Shown: positions 29,101 through 35,487 of the stretch, piece after piece | Layout of the letters: each line of letters starts with the position of its first letter | Position numbering within the stretch: position 1 is the stretch's first letter | From: Pectobacterium cacticida | Lineage (GTDB): Bacteria; Pseudomonadota; Gammaproteobacteria; Enterobacterales; Enterobacteriaceae | Reading direction: 5' to 3' | Length of the DNA stretch: 64,000 nt | NCBI RefSeq assembly: GCF_036885195.1 | Contig: NZ_CP133656.1 | Coordinates: 2,480,001 to 2,544,000, forward strand | The notes under the pieces: model-generated | Seen by the model: only the letters and a program-made list of their open reading frames with translations | The model's database searches: none | Told to the model about the DNA's origin: nothing | Program-made: the position numbers and the translations under genes

Positions 29101-29681
29101 CGCTGGTGGGTGTAGCGTTGACGATATTTTTCCAACTGTAGCGTCACTTCCGTGGCGCTGAGTTCGGTTAAGTCATTCACCTGTAACTGACAATCTGAAG
29201 CCGCGACAGTGTACTGTAACCCTTCGCTATTGATACGCATCCGTAACATTGGATGGCGGGCGATAAGCTGCTTAAATGCCAGATTAAGACGCTCAGGCTC
29301 CAGCTCCGCCCCATCGAGCTCAGCATAAAAATGAGCAGAGACCCCGCCAAGTTGCTGTTGCTCCTGGCGACCGATCCAGAAGGCATGTTGCATCGCCGCC
29401 AGTTCAAAAGGGGCTTCGCCTGCGTCGGCGTGCATGGCTGGCGGCTCGGTGACGCTATTGGCCGCCCGCACAATGGCAATCCATTCCGCCAGCGTTCTTT
29501 TTCCAATTAGCTCGGTAAACCTGACGGAGATACCTGCGCGGCGCAGTTCACTGGCCGCACGCATAGTACGCATCGAATCCAGGCCGTGGCAGATTAAGTC
29601 ACTTTCGTCATGCAACTGCTCTGAGGGCACATCTAACAGCCGGGTTAACAGACTTTTTAACAGCGCTTCTGGCGAACTCAT
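20103..29681 (-). CDS. NRPS1: ArCP-(Cy-A-PCP)x3 assembly line
   Basis: 3192 aa from the ATG at 29681, which has AGGAG 11 bases upstream. An in-frame TTG at 29702 lies before that site and is less likely. Domains: aryl carrier ArCP (1-75, Ser36 in GLDSM); Cy1 (90-520, D222-x4-D227); A1 (545-1030); PCP1 (Ser1074); Cy2 (1130-1560, D1257-x4-D1262); A2 (1585-2075); PCP2 (Ser2118); Cy3 (2175-2605, D2299-x4-D2304); A3 (2625-3105); PCP3 (Ser3141 in GGNS). Pocket codes read by eye: A1 and A2 DLYSMGLIHK, A3 DLFNLSLIWK (Cys). No epimerase or methyltransferase is inserted in A1-A3, unlike PchE or HMWP2. With NRPS2 it would build salicyl plus four heterocyclised residues. The acidic C-terminal tail probably meets the NRPS2 docking domain. 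Confidence 0.95.
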   Translation of the reverse strand: MSSPEALLKSLLTRLLDVPSEQLHDESDLICHGLDSMRTMRAASELRRAGISVRFTELIGKRTLAEWIAIVRAANSVTEPPAMHADAGEAPFELAAMQHAFWIGRQEQQQLGGVSAHFYAELDGAELEPERLNLAFKQLIARHPMLRMRINSEGLQYTVAASDCQLQVNDLTELSATEVTLQLEKYRQRYTHQRLDIDQGQTMMLALTRLPGQRSRLHLDLDMIAGDAASLRILLRELASLYAQPDAPLPELHFSYQSYLRQKRENQQAQWQEDRRWWQQQLADLAGPPALPLRASSAVPCTERKHFFLNEAQSQRLSQLSQRAGLTVPAVLATLFSETIGLWNGAAPFVLNLPVFSRHSDHPQVDLLVGDFSSSVLVTIEPASQPDFIAQTRKLQRQLHQAMAHSAYSGVEVLRDLARQQNGEQVLAPVVFTSALALGELYEPYVRQTLGDPVWSISQGPQVWLDAQATEYQGGILLNWDFRADLFLPQVIDAMFDWFRQRTLQLLEEPANWQKPLATPVPLVPFPQPEVPVASGIPLHQRFFHQAQRRPRAIALMWGDEQQLTYGELAHQALCVAGYLQQQGVKAGDYVAISMGKGIGQVIAVLGILAVGATYVPCGIEVPLQRRQRVYQTADVRWVLRDDRPGCQPSWPEGVAVVPLSAALASPPLPSCLPVSPQQAMYAIFTSGSTGTPKGVAVSHGAVANTIDAVDGLFRFTPADRTISLSELDFDLSAYDIFASLSRGAGLVVVDESQRRDAHAWVALLQRWQVTIISCVPALLDMILTAAADTPLPSLRLVMMGGDRIPAEMASRWWSLTGQAAFVGLGGMTEAAIHSTVFVLQPDDTRWSAVPFGQPLANMYCRIVDERGRDCPAWVGGELWVSGPGLALGYLKDPVRSAEKFVEHAGRRWYRSGDRVRYWPEGIIEYIGRTDQQIKIRGHRIELGEIETALLSHPQVLQASVGIVSPAARQLCASLVTLQPLSHATLRSWLQAQLPAYAVPEHYQFLAEMPLTANGKLDRRALQEQAERQLASAERQFQPPEGEIEQQVAALWQQLLQVAQVGREDNFFVLGGDSLIATRLIARMREQNLTTPLAELFATPTLAAFCSHVRRQHQVPDQTLSADEANRYQPFPLSDIQRAFWIGRSGEMTLGAVGSHFYVEFDGQNLDVVRLEQAWRQLMLRHDMLRVRVTEDGQQQVAEQLPAWAIEQHWLNEDAQAELAALRETLSHQVYDPCQWPLFAIHVAHYAQRQRLFVSLDSMMLDGRSIMVLFTEWDRLYRDPRSSLPELSIRYRDYLLQSRPAAEREQQAQAWWRRHLSTLPECPALPLAVAPETLQQPRFRRWSYALSPDRWQQLKAVAKSYGITPSVVLAAAYGEVLARWSNQTALAINLTMFDRQPCHPQINHVVGDFASILLLGYQSSAGGDFLAAARCLQQQEGAALAQRGVSGIWVLRELARQKGQTMASMPVVFTSVIGLDKDASLDLSDAFPQPIYAITQTPQVWLDAKISESRGCLLLEWDALEALFPAGMIAAMFNSYCQLVAQLIQCDWRQPVTLPLPESQRQVRRLTNQTAFSFPDSRPLYLRVFAEAHQHPDATALLWGREGRMDYRTLAQQALAVAGYLQQQGIQPGDRVAITHAKGPQQIVATLGVLAAGGCYVPSGIGLPQARRAMVYRDAGVKRVLCDENSLHQLSWPQGVAVTSLSEALQATPLAAPCVQPAEAAKYIIFTSGSTGTPKGVVVSHGAVANTVDAVAARFGISDSDRSITLSALDFDLSAYDIFTFLGCGASLVVVDEAERRDAAAWVGLINHWQVSVISAVPALIEMITVAAQAHGLTQALRLVMVGGDRVVRQLPQDLWQLAPQTRFVSLGGMTEAAIHSTYYEIQPDDPWWATAPYGVPLANMQCRVVDQQGDDCPDWVKGELWVSGAGLAMGYHGDEKRSAEKFVVWQQRRWYRTGDIASYRPNGVLEFFGRADNQVKIRGHRIELGEVEGALSRLPQVESAVAVVLTGPTRQLAAALVASRPIDLAAVKRAAQDSLPDYEVPEHLIQISQIPLTANGKVDRETISRQIAERLEQAALTDEQLPISGEAETLLAQLWRELLAVPHVTASDNFFSLGGDSLVATRLMSRLQQAGFRGALSSLFSTPVLRPFAASLKREATVQQPVLVHDATCRYQPFPLTDVQQAYWLGRQEAFTLGNIAAQCYNEYELPGMDVARMEQAWHQLVLRHDMLRCRITADGQQQIVQEVPFYHFRQHHLGAASLDERRQQMARQKLAPDSGRLYDVEVIHYGDRQVRLAVLLDNLIVDGLSMLTLFTELFHYYQHPEQPLPPLAVGFRDYQCLRQRQGTSSESLQYWQQRLASLPAAPALPTRVEPETLTQPVFRRLQARLATSQWQKIVQRARQAQITPSVLLLTCFSETLSRWSGQRSLVVNMTLFDRKPVHPDINRIIGDFTSLILAEYHARADESWLSHAQRMQAQIWRDLDHQEVSAVSVMRQLAQHHGGETRAVPVVFTSMLGVADALAKAAPWPDFTLSQTPQVWLDHQVIDLEDGLLLSWDYLEELFPPQMVAQMFASYCSALQWLADEDWQLPPPRQLPLAQQRVRERINATAAPQQGPALLHQGFFEQARRHPQRIALWDGQSGGISYGELRESALAAAAGLKQQGVNEGDCVAIGLPRGVNQIVAVLGVLAAGAAYLPVNGKHPSARQALLCRKAQAKFAIGRVDGATSLPLEQLLNCTPLPEPELPDASSLAYIIFTSGSTGEPKGVEVEHRSVSNTVDDICQRYAIRSQDVFLGVAALDFDLSVFDIFGALGQGAQLVLSAEEEYRDAEGWLALMQQHRVSVWNSVPTLMEMTLEIAQLRGGELPALRLALLSGDWVSPDIAARLKRIAPLCQTIALGGATEAAIWSNAWAVPDRPPRDWTSVPYGLPLRNQQFRVVDELGCDLPDWVAGELWIGGVGVARGYCGDRHLTQASFSGDYPQRWYRTGDMGRYRPDGVLEFLGRRDGQVKLRGHRIELGEIEQQLQRCPGVRRAVVVLKGSGVSASLHAFYEGESTLDAVQRGLRSVLPGWAIPAAIISLSSWPLTANGKIDRKALAQLTVQAVETALSQDDPHQQALADIWQQVLGTQPGHASESFFSAGGNSLLGTRLVAQICKHFGIRLTLRDFFADATLSGLCASVERHLADKNSMEEGLL

Positions 29682-29700
29682 GGTGGTGATATCTCCTGTC

Positions 29701-29727
29701 AATAGCCGAAAACAGGTTTCGGCTATT
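29701..29727 (-). promoter_or_regulatory. Perfect hairpin in the NRPS1 leader just upstream of the ribosome site
   Basis: AATAGCCGAAA (29701-29711) and TTTCGGCTATT (29717-29727) are perfect 11-bp arms around a 5-base loop. In the minus-strand mRNA the stem ends at base 29701, and the AGGAG ribosome site of NRPS1 starts a few bases later. A stem this close can control ribosome access or protect the 5' end of a 21-kb message. Alternatively it is a regulator-binding palindrome. No U tract follows. Confidence 0.55.
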
Positions 29728-30087
29728 TCCTTGCTAATGAGGAGATATGTTGGTTTTAATCACCGTCCGCCGTCATGCGTTATAAGTTATGCTTTAAGAC
29801 ATTTGACTATGCGAAGGGCCAAATAACAGCATCGAATATGTGCTCTTCACTCAGAAAGGTTATGAAATTCAAAACCGTCCCGCTCAGCGCTGAAAACGCC
29901 GGATATCCGGTTCTATTATATGGATAGTGTTCACCCGTTCCCCGATAAATGCGCTGCTTTGAAAAAGCGCTGATTTTCCGCGCCCGACGCCTGATATTTT
30001 AAGCCATAATAAAATTGCTAACCCTGACGGGCTCGTATAGCATAAATAGAATATATCTTCAGCTTCAATCATGGTGTGATTTTAATC
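29728..30087. other. Intergenic region between NRPS1 and the phosphopantetheinyl transferase gene
   Basis: A 360-base divergent, AT-rich stretch that must hold the promoters of the 21-kb biosynthesis operon (minus) and of the transferase gene (plus). I see no convincing Fur box here. A 62-codon frame on the minus strand (29884-30072) has no recognisable domain and is probably chance. Confidence 0.5.
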
Positions 30088-30801
30088 ATGTTTGTGTTTA
30101 CAAAAAAATTACCTAATAGCAAATTCATTCGTTCACATAAAATAGGCCATATTATTCGCGAACCCTCAATAGGTGTTTGTGAGATCGAGTTTCAAACAGG
30201 AAACTATAGCGATGCACTATTTACAGAACATTCAATTCAGTTTCCAGAAAAGCTCTTCGCCGCGGTAGCAAAGCGTCGCTGCGAATATCTGTGCGGGCGT
30301 CTTGCAGCTCAAACGCTATTACACGAAAAACAAATTTATACCCAGGTAACCCAATCCACAGAAGGTGCACCAATATGGCCTGGTGGATGGCTTGGTTCTA
30401 TTTCTCATACAGACCACTGTGCGATAGTGGTTATTTCCCCGAAAAATAAACGATGCATTCTCGGTGTTGATATTGAGAATTTTAACCCTGAAGCGCTTAG
30501 CGAAATAGCCGAGACGATCGCTCAAGAAAGTGAGCGAAAATTCATGGCGGGAACTAGAATTGATTATAATATTGCATTACACATTACATTTTCGGCAAAA
30601 GAAAGCTTCTACAAGGCGCTATATCCCCAGGTGAGAAAATTTTTCGGTTTTGAAAGCGCTATAATCACTAATATATGCACGCGCAATCAAACCTTCAGTA
30701 TACAGCTGACTCACGCCCTGACGCCCGCGCTACCTGCCGGATTCCAGTGCACCGGTTATTATCAACTCGATAAGGACAAAGTCGTTACTATTATTTACTA
30801 A
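30088..30801 (+). CDS. 4'-phosphopantetheinyl transferase, EntD/Sfp type
   Basis: A 237-aa enzyme from the ATG at 30088. An in-frame GTG at 30076 would add four residues. It moves the phosphopantetheine arm of CoA to the serine of carrier domains, here the ArCP and four PCPs. Motifs are 'RRCEYLCGRLAAQ' (CoA binding), 'WLGSISHTDHCAIVVI', the Mg site 'ILGVDIENFNP' and the signature 'FSAKESFYKALYP'. It is divergent from NRPS1 and much more AT-rich than the NRPS genes, so it may have joined the locus from another source. A dedicated transferase would make the pathway independent of a chromosomal EntD. Confidence 0.93.
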   Translation: MFVFTKKLPNSKFIRSHKIGHIIREPSIGVCEIEFQTGNYSDALFTEHSIQFPEKLFAAVAKRRCEYLCGRLAAQTLLHEKQIYTQVTQSTEGAPIWPGGWLGSISHTDHCAIVVISPKNKRCILGVDIENFNPEALSEIAETIAQESERKFMAGTRIDYNIALHITFSAKESFYKALYPQVRKFFGFESAIITNICTRNQTFSIQLTHALTPALPAGFQCTGYYQLDKDKVVTIIY

Positions 30802-30914
30802 TAATAGTAGATAGGCTCATCCGATTTAATACTAATGACAAACATTAATAATAAAACCCTTATTGCACCAATAAGATAGATGAATATAAAAAAGGATGAT
30901 CCCACCTACGTAAT

Positions 30915-31060
30915 ATGGACTCAGCCCTAACGAGATCCTGGTTTTCAAACTGTTTCGGGCTAAGATCGCGACACAAACTGTGGCAACATCAGCGATTGTA
31001 ATCGTGCTCATACTGCCACACAGCGTATGCCGTTTCAGCAACGCCCGACAGACAGCTCAT
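30915..31060 (-). pseudogene. Relic of an IS3-family transposase (OrfB C-terminus)
   Basis: On the minus strand one frame reads 'AETAYAVWQYEHDYNR', a stop, then 'CCHSLCRDLSPKQFENQD'. This lines up with the C-terminus of IS3-family OrfB, where a Trp-Gln tract, 'YN', a Pro-His-Ser-Ser-Leu-Gly tract and 'LSPKQFENQ' follow each other. The stop replaces the Arg/Cys after 'NR', and the DDE core upstream is absent. It marks past IS activity at the border between the GC-rich metallophore locus and core genes. The rest of 30802-31260 shows no gene that I can support. Confidence 0.6.
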
Positions 31061-31262
31061 CAACCTGTTTAGCCAACTGCCGCTTTTCAGCGAATTGATT
31101 TTCGCGTTTCGAGACGGTTATCGCTGCGGTTGTTCACTGCGCCACAGGTAACACTATGACTCGTACAGGATAAGCTTCCGAGAGTTTACTCACTTAGGGC
31201 CTATTCCAGTAGGGCAATTGTTAAAACTCGCGTACCGTCTCGCATTGTTATGAGTATTCGAG

Positions 31263-31281
31263 AGTGAAACGCTTTTTTAAT
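31263..31281 (+). promoter_or_regulatory. KdgR-box-like site upstream of kdgK
   Basis: AGTGAAACGCTTTTTTAAT resembles the KdgR operator of pectinolytic enterobacteria (AATRAAAYRNYRTTTYATT as I recall it), with about 3 mismatches, 53 bases before the kdgK ATG. KdgR represses pectin and KDG catabolism genes and is released by KDG. The match is by eye and moderate. Confidence 0.45.
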
Positions 31282-31333
31282 TTTATCTTTTTCTGCATGA
31301 TAGACGATACTCAATCGGAGAAAGGTAAATGAA

Positions 31334-32356
31334 ATGAAAGTGTTAACATTTGGGGAAATAATGTTGCGATTGAAACCGCAAGGTAATAATCGCATTCTTC
31401 AGTCCGATCTTTTTGAAGCCACATACGGCGGCGCAGAAGCGAATGTCGCGGTGTCTCTGGCATTACTGGGCAATGATGCCGCGTATCTGACGAAACTACC
31501 GCCTAACCTATTGGGCGACACCGCGCTTTCTACGTTACGTAAATATGGCGTCGATACATCGAAAGTGTTGCGCGGCGGCCATCGCCTTGGGATCTATTTC
31601 TTTGAAAAAGGCGCCAGCGTGCGTTCGACCAACGTGGTCTATGACCGCGCGGGTAGTGCGTTCGCGGAAGTAAAGCAGACGGAATTTGACTGGGACGCTA
31701 TTTTTAGTGACGTCGATTACTTCTATTTTTCCGGCATCACGCCGTCCATTTCGGCGGAGCTGGAACAGGCGGTGACATCGGCCTGCGTTTACTGCCGCGA
31801 GCACGACATTCCTGTGATCTGCGATATGAATTACCGCGGCAAAATGTGGTCGCCGGAACGGGCGCAGGTCGTGATGTCCAAGCTGATGAATTACGTGACG
31901 GTGTGTATCGCCAACGATGAAGATTTTGAGGCCACATTAGGTATCAAGGCGTTTGACGGCGATATGTCACGCGGCATCGATCAGATCGAAGCGTTTAAAC
32001 AAGGCATGCAGGAAGTAACGCGTCGTTATCCCGGCTGTAAAGTTGTCGCCAGCGTGCTGCGCAACATTCGGTCGGTTGAAGATAGCCAATGGATGGGATT
32101 ATTGCTGCAAGATGGTAAATTCCATGAAACTAACCGCTATAACGTCCATGTCATGGAAGGGGTTGCTGCGGGTGATGCTTTCGGCGCCGGTTTAATGCAT
32201 GGCCTTCTTCATCAGTTTGATGCGCAAGAGACCATTGATTTTGCAATTGCCGCTAGCGTATTGAAGCTCACTATCAGTGGCGACCTCAATCTGGTACAGG
32301 AATCTGACATTCGTTCCGTGATGAAAAAGGGAGGCGGCGCGAGCCTGAGTCGCTGA
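31334..32356 (+). CDS. kdgK: 2-keto-3-deoxygluconate kinase
   Basis: A 340-aa PfkB-family sugar kinase phosphorylating 2-keto-3-deoxy-D-gluconate to KDPG, the last step feeding pectin/hexuronate breakdown into the Entner-Doudoroff aldolase. The N-terminal 'MKVLTFGEIMLRLKP' and 'GGAEANVAVSLALLG' (PfkB signature 1 region) and the C-terminal anion hole 'VAAGDAFGAGLMHGL', with the catalytic base Asp281, are clear. Closely related 2-dehydro-3-deoxygalactonokinase-like or ribokinase-type specificities cannot be excluded, but the KdgR-like site upstream supports kdgK. It is monocistronic: next gene folD lies 256 bases on. Confidence 0.85.
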   Translation: MKVLTFGEIMLRLKPQGNNRILQSDLFEATYGGAEANVAVSLALLGNDAAYLTKLPPNLLGDTALSTLRKYGVDTSKVLRGGHRLGIYFFEKGASVRSTNVVYDRAGSAFAEVKQTEFDWDAIFSDVDYFYFSGITPSISAELEQAVTSACVYCREHDIPVICDMNYRGKMWSPERAQVVMSKLMNYVTVCIANDEDFEATLGIKAFDGDMSRGIDQIEAFKQGMQEVTRRYPGCKVVASVLRNIRSVEDSQWMGLLLQDGKFHETNRYNVHVMEGVAAGDAFGAGLMHGLLHQFDAQETIDFAIAASVLKLTISGDLNLVQESDIRSVMKKGGGASLSR

Positions 32357-32612
32357 ACGCCCAGCATGATCCCGATAGCTTAATGCAATGCAGTGGGTTA
32401 TTTGGGATACGCGGGTTTACTATAAGGAATAACGCCGTCGCCGTGTGCGACGGCCTACGCCGTTGGCTATTGAGCCCGATTAGACTCCACACACCATCGC
32501 TAGCACAACAAAATACTGACACTTATTGTTGATGCAATGCCTGACAGCACGCACGGCTTCTGACAAAATAGCCATCATCTCCGCTATTTTAAATTGATGG
32601 GTCGTATCTCAG

Positions 32613-33476
32613 ATGGCAGCAACAATTATTGATGGTAAAACGATTGCGCAGCAGGTCAAAGATGAAGTTACTGCGCGCGTCGCACAACGTTTAGCAGAAG
32701 GGAAACGCGCGCCGGGCCTGGCGGTTGTACTGGTCGGTGAGAATCCGGCGTCACAAATTTATGTCGCCAGCAAACGTCGGGTGTGTGAGGAGGTCGGTTT
32801 CATCTCTTGCTCTTATGATCTACCCGCCACGACCACTGAATCTGCACTGTTAACACTGATTGACCAGCTTAATGCCGATCCAACCATTGACGGCATTCTG
32901 GTCCAACTGCCGTTACCGGAAGGCATCGATAATACCAAAGTGATCGAGCGTATCGCGCCGGACAAAGATGTAGATGGCTTCCATCCCTACAATGTAGGCC
33001 GTCTGTGTCAACGCGCACCGCAGCTACGGGCCTGTACGCCACGCGGTATTATTACCTTGTTGGAACGTTATCATATCGCCACCTGCGGGCTGAATGCCGT
33101 TGTGGTTGGGGCATCTAATATTGTAGGGCGCCCAATGAGCCTGGAGTTGCTACTGGCCGGCTGCACAACCACCGTCACGCACCGTTTCACCAAAAACCTG
33201 CGCCACCACGTTGAAAATGCCGATCTCCTGGTTGTTGCGGTGGGGAAACCCGGTTTCATTCCTGGCGAATGGATCAAACCAGGCGCGATTGTACTGGACG
33301 TGGGAATCAACCGTCTGGAAAGCGGCAAGGTGGTCGGTGATGTAGAATTTGAAACCGCGCGTGAGAGGGCATCTTACATCAGCCCGGTTCCTGGTGGCGT
33401 TGGCCCTATGACCGTAGCGACGCTCATTCAAAATACATTACATGCCTGTGAAACATATCATGACCAAGCCGAATAA
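32613..33476 (+). CDS. folD: Bifunctional methylenetetrahydrofolate dehydrogenase/cyclohydrolase
   Basis: A 287-aa cytosolic enzyme interconverting 5,10-methylene-, methenyl- and 10-formyl-tetrahydrofolate with NADP. It starts 'MAATIIDGKTIAQQV', has the active-site pair Tyr50 and Lys54 ('SQIYVASKRR'), the signature 'GILVQLPLP', and the dinucleotide site 'VVVGASNIVGRPM', then 'PGGVGPMTVATL' at the C-terminus. Length and start match E. coli FolD. It is followed 34 bases later by ybcJ, the conserved enterobacterial order. Confidence 0.97.
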   Translation: MAATIIDGKTIAQQVKDEVTARVAQRLAEGKRAPGLAVVLVGENPASQIYVASKRRVCEEVGFISCSYDLPATTTESALLTLIDQLNADPTIDGILVQLPLPEGIDNTKVIERIAPDKDVDGFHPYNVGRLCQRAPQLRACTPRGIITLLERYHIATCGLNAVVVGASNIVGRPMSLELLLAGCTTTVTHRFTKNLRHHVENADLLVVAVGKPGFIPGEWIKPGAIVLDVGINRLESGKVVGDVEFETARERASYISPVPGGVGPMTVATLIQNTLHACETYHDQAE

Positions 33477-33510
33477 CGGCTGTCAGGACAAAACAGACAA
33501 GCAGGAATTT

Positions 33511-33723
33511 ATGACAACTTTTCATCTTGATAAACACCCGTATGTGGAACTGTGCGCCTTGTTAAAATTGCTGGGCTGGAGTGAGAGTGGCGCGGCGGCC
33601 AAGCTGGCCATCGCGGCGGGTGATGTGACCGTTGATGGTCAGATAGAAACGCGCAAACGCTGTAAAATCGTCGCTGGGCAAACGATCCAATTTAACGGCG
33701 ATACGGTAAAAATTGACGAATAG
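33511..33723 (+). CDS. ybcJ: S4-domain RNA-binding protein YbcJ
   Basis: A 70-aa small S4-like RNA-binding protein. I chose the ATG at 33511 (CAGGA five bases before) because the product then aligns end to end with E. coli YbcJ ('TFHLDKHPYVELC', 'GWSESGAAAKLAIAAGDVTVDG', 'ETRKRCKIVAGQTIQF'). A longer frame opening at 33442 would overlap folD. The protein is implicated in RNA/ribosome binding and is not essential. It probably shares a transcript with folD. Confidence 0.92.
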   Translation: MTTFHLDKHPYVELCALLKLLGWSESGAAAKLAIAAGDVTVDGQIETRKRCKIVAGQTIQFNGDTVKIDE

Positions 33724-33736
33724 CGTTTAAACTACA

Positions 33737-33775
33737 AATAAGTAGTACAAACAAATAATAAGTAGTACAAACAAA
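33737..33775. repeat. Two tandem copies of a 20-bp repeat
   Basis: AATAAGTAGTACAAACAAA occurs at 33737-33755 and again at 33757-33775, period 20 bp, in the gap between ybcJ and the shared terminator. Probably slippage in non-coding DNA, with copy number likely variable between strains. Confidence 0.8.
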
Positions 33776-33788
33776 CGCGCGATGAAAG

Positions 33789-33826
33789 TAAAACCGCCCG
33801 TAACGTGAAAACTGCGGGCGGTTTTA
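33789..33826. terminator. Bidirectional intrinsic terminator between ybcJ and cysS
   Basis: A perfect 12-bp stem TAAAACCGCCCG / CGGGCGGTTTTA with a 14-base loop, with A/T runs on both sides, placed between convergent folD-ybcJ and cysS. Confidence 0.9.
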
Positions 33827-33843
33827 CTGCGGAAGAATAAGCG

Positions 33844-35229
33844 TTATTTCCTGCGCCAACTCGTGCCCTGGGGGCCATCTTCCAGCACGATCCCCATTTC
33901 ATTCAGTCGATCGCGCGCCCGATCCGCCAATGCCCAGTCCTTCGCTGCGCGAGCATCCTTACGTTGTTGGATCAGCGCTTCGATTTCTTTCACTTCATCG
34001 TTATCCGCCTGCACGCTGTTTTGCAGAAATGTTTCAGGATCTTGCGCCAGCAGGCCAAGTACTCCAGCGAGTTTACGAAGTACCGATGCCAGATGATCCG
34101 CTGCCTGCTGGTCTTCGGCTTTGAGACGATTCACTTCACGCGCCATATCAAACAGCACCGAATAAGCTTCCGGCGTGTTGAAATCATCATCCATCGCTTC
34201 GCGAAAACGCACTTCAAACTCGTCTCCCCCCTGTGGGGCGGCTTGCGGATTCGTTCCCCGCAGCGCGGTATAGAGCCGCTCTAACGATGCGCGAGCCTGT
34301 TTCAGATTATCTTCACTATAGTTTAACTGGCTACGATAGTGGCCCGACATCAGGAAGTAACGCACGGTTTCCGGATCGTAATAGGCGAGTACGTCACGCA
34401 CGGTGAAGAAGTTATTGAGTGATTTTGACATTTTTTCGCGATCGACCATCACCATACCGGAGTGCATCCAGTAATTCACGTAAGGGCCATCGTGCGCGCA
34501 GCAGGATTGCGCGATCTCGTTTTCATGATGGGGGAACATTAAATCTGAGCCGCCGCCGTGAATATCAAAGTGCTCACCGAGTTGCTGACTGTTCATGGCC
34601 GAACATTCAATATGCCAGCCAGGGCGCCCCTCTCCCCACGGAGATGGCCAGCATGGCTCACCCGGTTTGGACATTTTCCATAGCACAAAATCCATCGGGT
34701 TGCGCTTAACTTCGGCAATTTCAACGCGAGCACCCGCTTGCAATTGCTCCAAATCCTGACGCGATAAAATACCGTAGCCCGGAGCGGTATCTACGGAAAA
34801 CATCACATCCCCATTACTCGCTACATAAGCATGGCGGCGCGCAATCAGCGTTTCTACCATGGCGATAATATCGGCAATGTGATGCGTCGCGCGCGGTTCC
34901 ACGTCCGGGCGCAGAATATTCAAGGCATCAAAATCGGCATGCATCTCTGCAATCATGCGGTTCGTTAGTTGGTCGCAGGATTCCCCATTTTCAGCCGCAC
35001 GTTTAATAATTTTATCGTCAATATCAGTGATATTACGCACATATTTCAGTGAGAATCCCAAATACCGCAAATAACGCGCCACCACATCAAACGCGACGAA
35101 GGTACGCCCGTGACCGATATGACACAGGTCATAAACGGTGATGCCACAGACATACATACCCACTTGACCAGCGTGGATAGGTTTGAATTCCTCTTTTTGG
35201 CGACTCAGGGTATTAAAAATCTTTAGCAT
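33844..35229 (-). CDS. cysS: Cysteinyl-tRNA synthetase
   Basis: A 461-aa class I aminoacyl-tRNA synthetase attaching Cys to tRNA-Cys, full length as in E. coli. The HIGH motif is 'CHIGHGRTF' (His37-His40) and the KMSKS motif is in 'DREKMSKSLNN'. Zinc-site residues are Cys28 ('YVCGITVYDL'), the Cys of 'WHIECSAM' and the His/Glu of 'FPHHENEIAQ'. The start 'MLKIFNTLSRQKEEF' matches the family. Convergent with ybcJ. Confidence 0.98.
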   Translation of the reverse strand: MLKIFNTLSRQKEEFKPIHAGQVGMYVCGITVYDLCHIGHGRTFVAFDVVARYLRYLGFSLKYVRNITDIDDKIIKRAAENGESCDQLTNRMIAEMHADFDALNILRPDVEPRATHHIADIIAMVETLIARRHAYVASNGDVMFSVDTAPGYGILSRQDLEQLQAGARVEIAEVKRNPMDFVLWKMSKPGEPCWPSPWGEGRPGWHIECSAMNSQQLGEHFDIHGGGSDLMFPHHENEIAQSCCAHDGPYVNYWMHSGMVMVDREKMSKSLNNFFTVRDVLAYYDPETVRYFLMSGHYRSQLNYSEDNLKQARASLERLYTALRGTNPQAAPQGGDEFEVRFREAMDDDFNTPEAYSVLFDMAREVNRLKAEDQQAADHLASVLRKLAGVLGLLAQDPETFLQNSVQADNDEVKEIEALIQQRKDARAAKDWALADRARDRLNEMGIVLEDGPQGTSWRRK

Positions 35230-35414
35230 CAGGGCATTCCACTAATTTTATAAAAAAGCATCTTCAATAGCGCACAGCATTCACACGCTAGGTTACGGCT
35301 GCGATTGATAATATCAGGGCATCAAGGGGTTGATACCTAATGGCGTATTGAAACCTGAACCCTACTGTATTGCAAGGTTAAGAAGACGGAATCGGCAAGA
35401 TGAAGGATAAAAAC

Positions 35415-35443
35415 AAAACGACCCGGAAAAACCAGGTCATTTT
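35415..35443 (-). terminator. Intrinsic terminator of the DoxX gene
   Basis: On the minus strand, AAAATGACCTGG and CCGGGTCGTTTT form a 12-bp stem with two mismatches and a TTTTT loop, followed by GTTTTTAT. It lies 44 bases past the DoxX stop. Confidence 0.7.
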
Positions 35444-35487
35444 GCATTGGCGTTACACGCAACAAGAGCGCAACGGACCGAAAGCAT

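Noticed and set aside
29884..30072. 62-codon minus frame in the NRPS1/PPTase intergenic region
   Set aside because: No domain, no ribosome site, and it overlaps the divergent promoter region.
32435..32453. CCGTCGC / GCGACGG hairpin between kdgK and folD as a terminator
   Set aside because: Seven-bp stem without a following U run; not enough to call.
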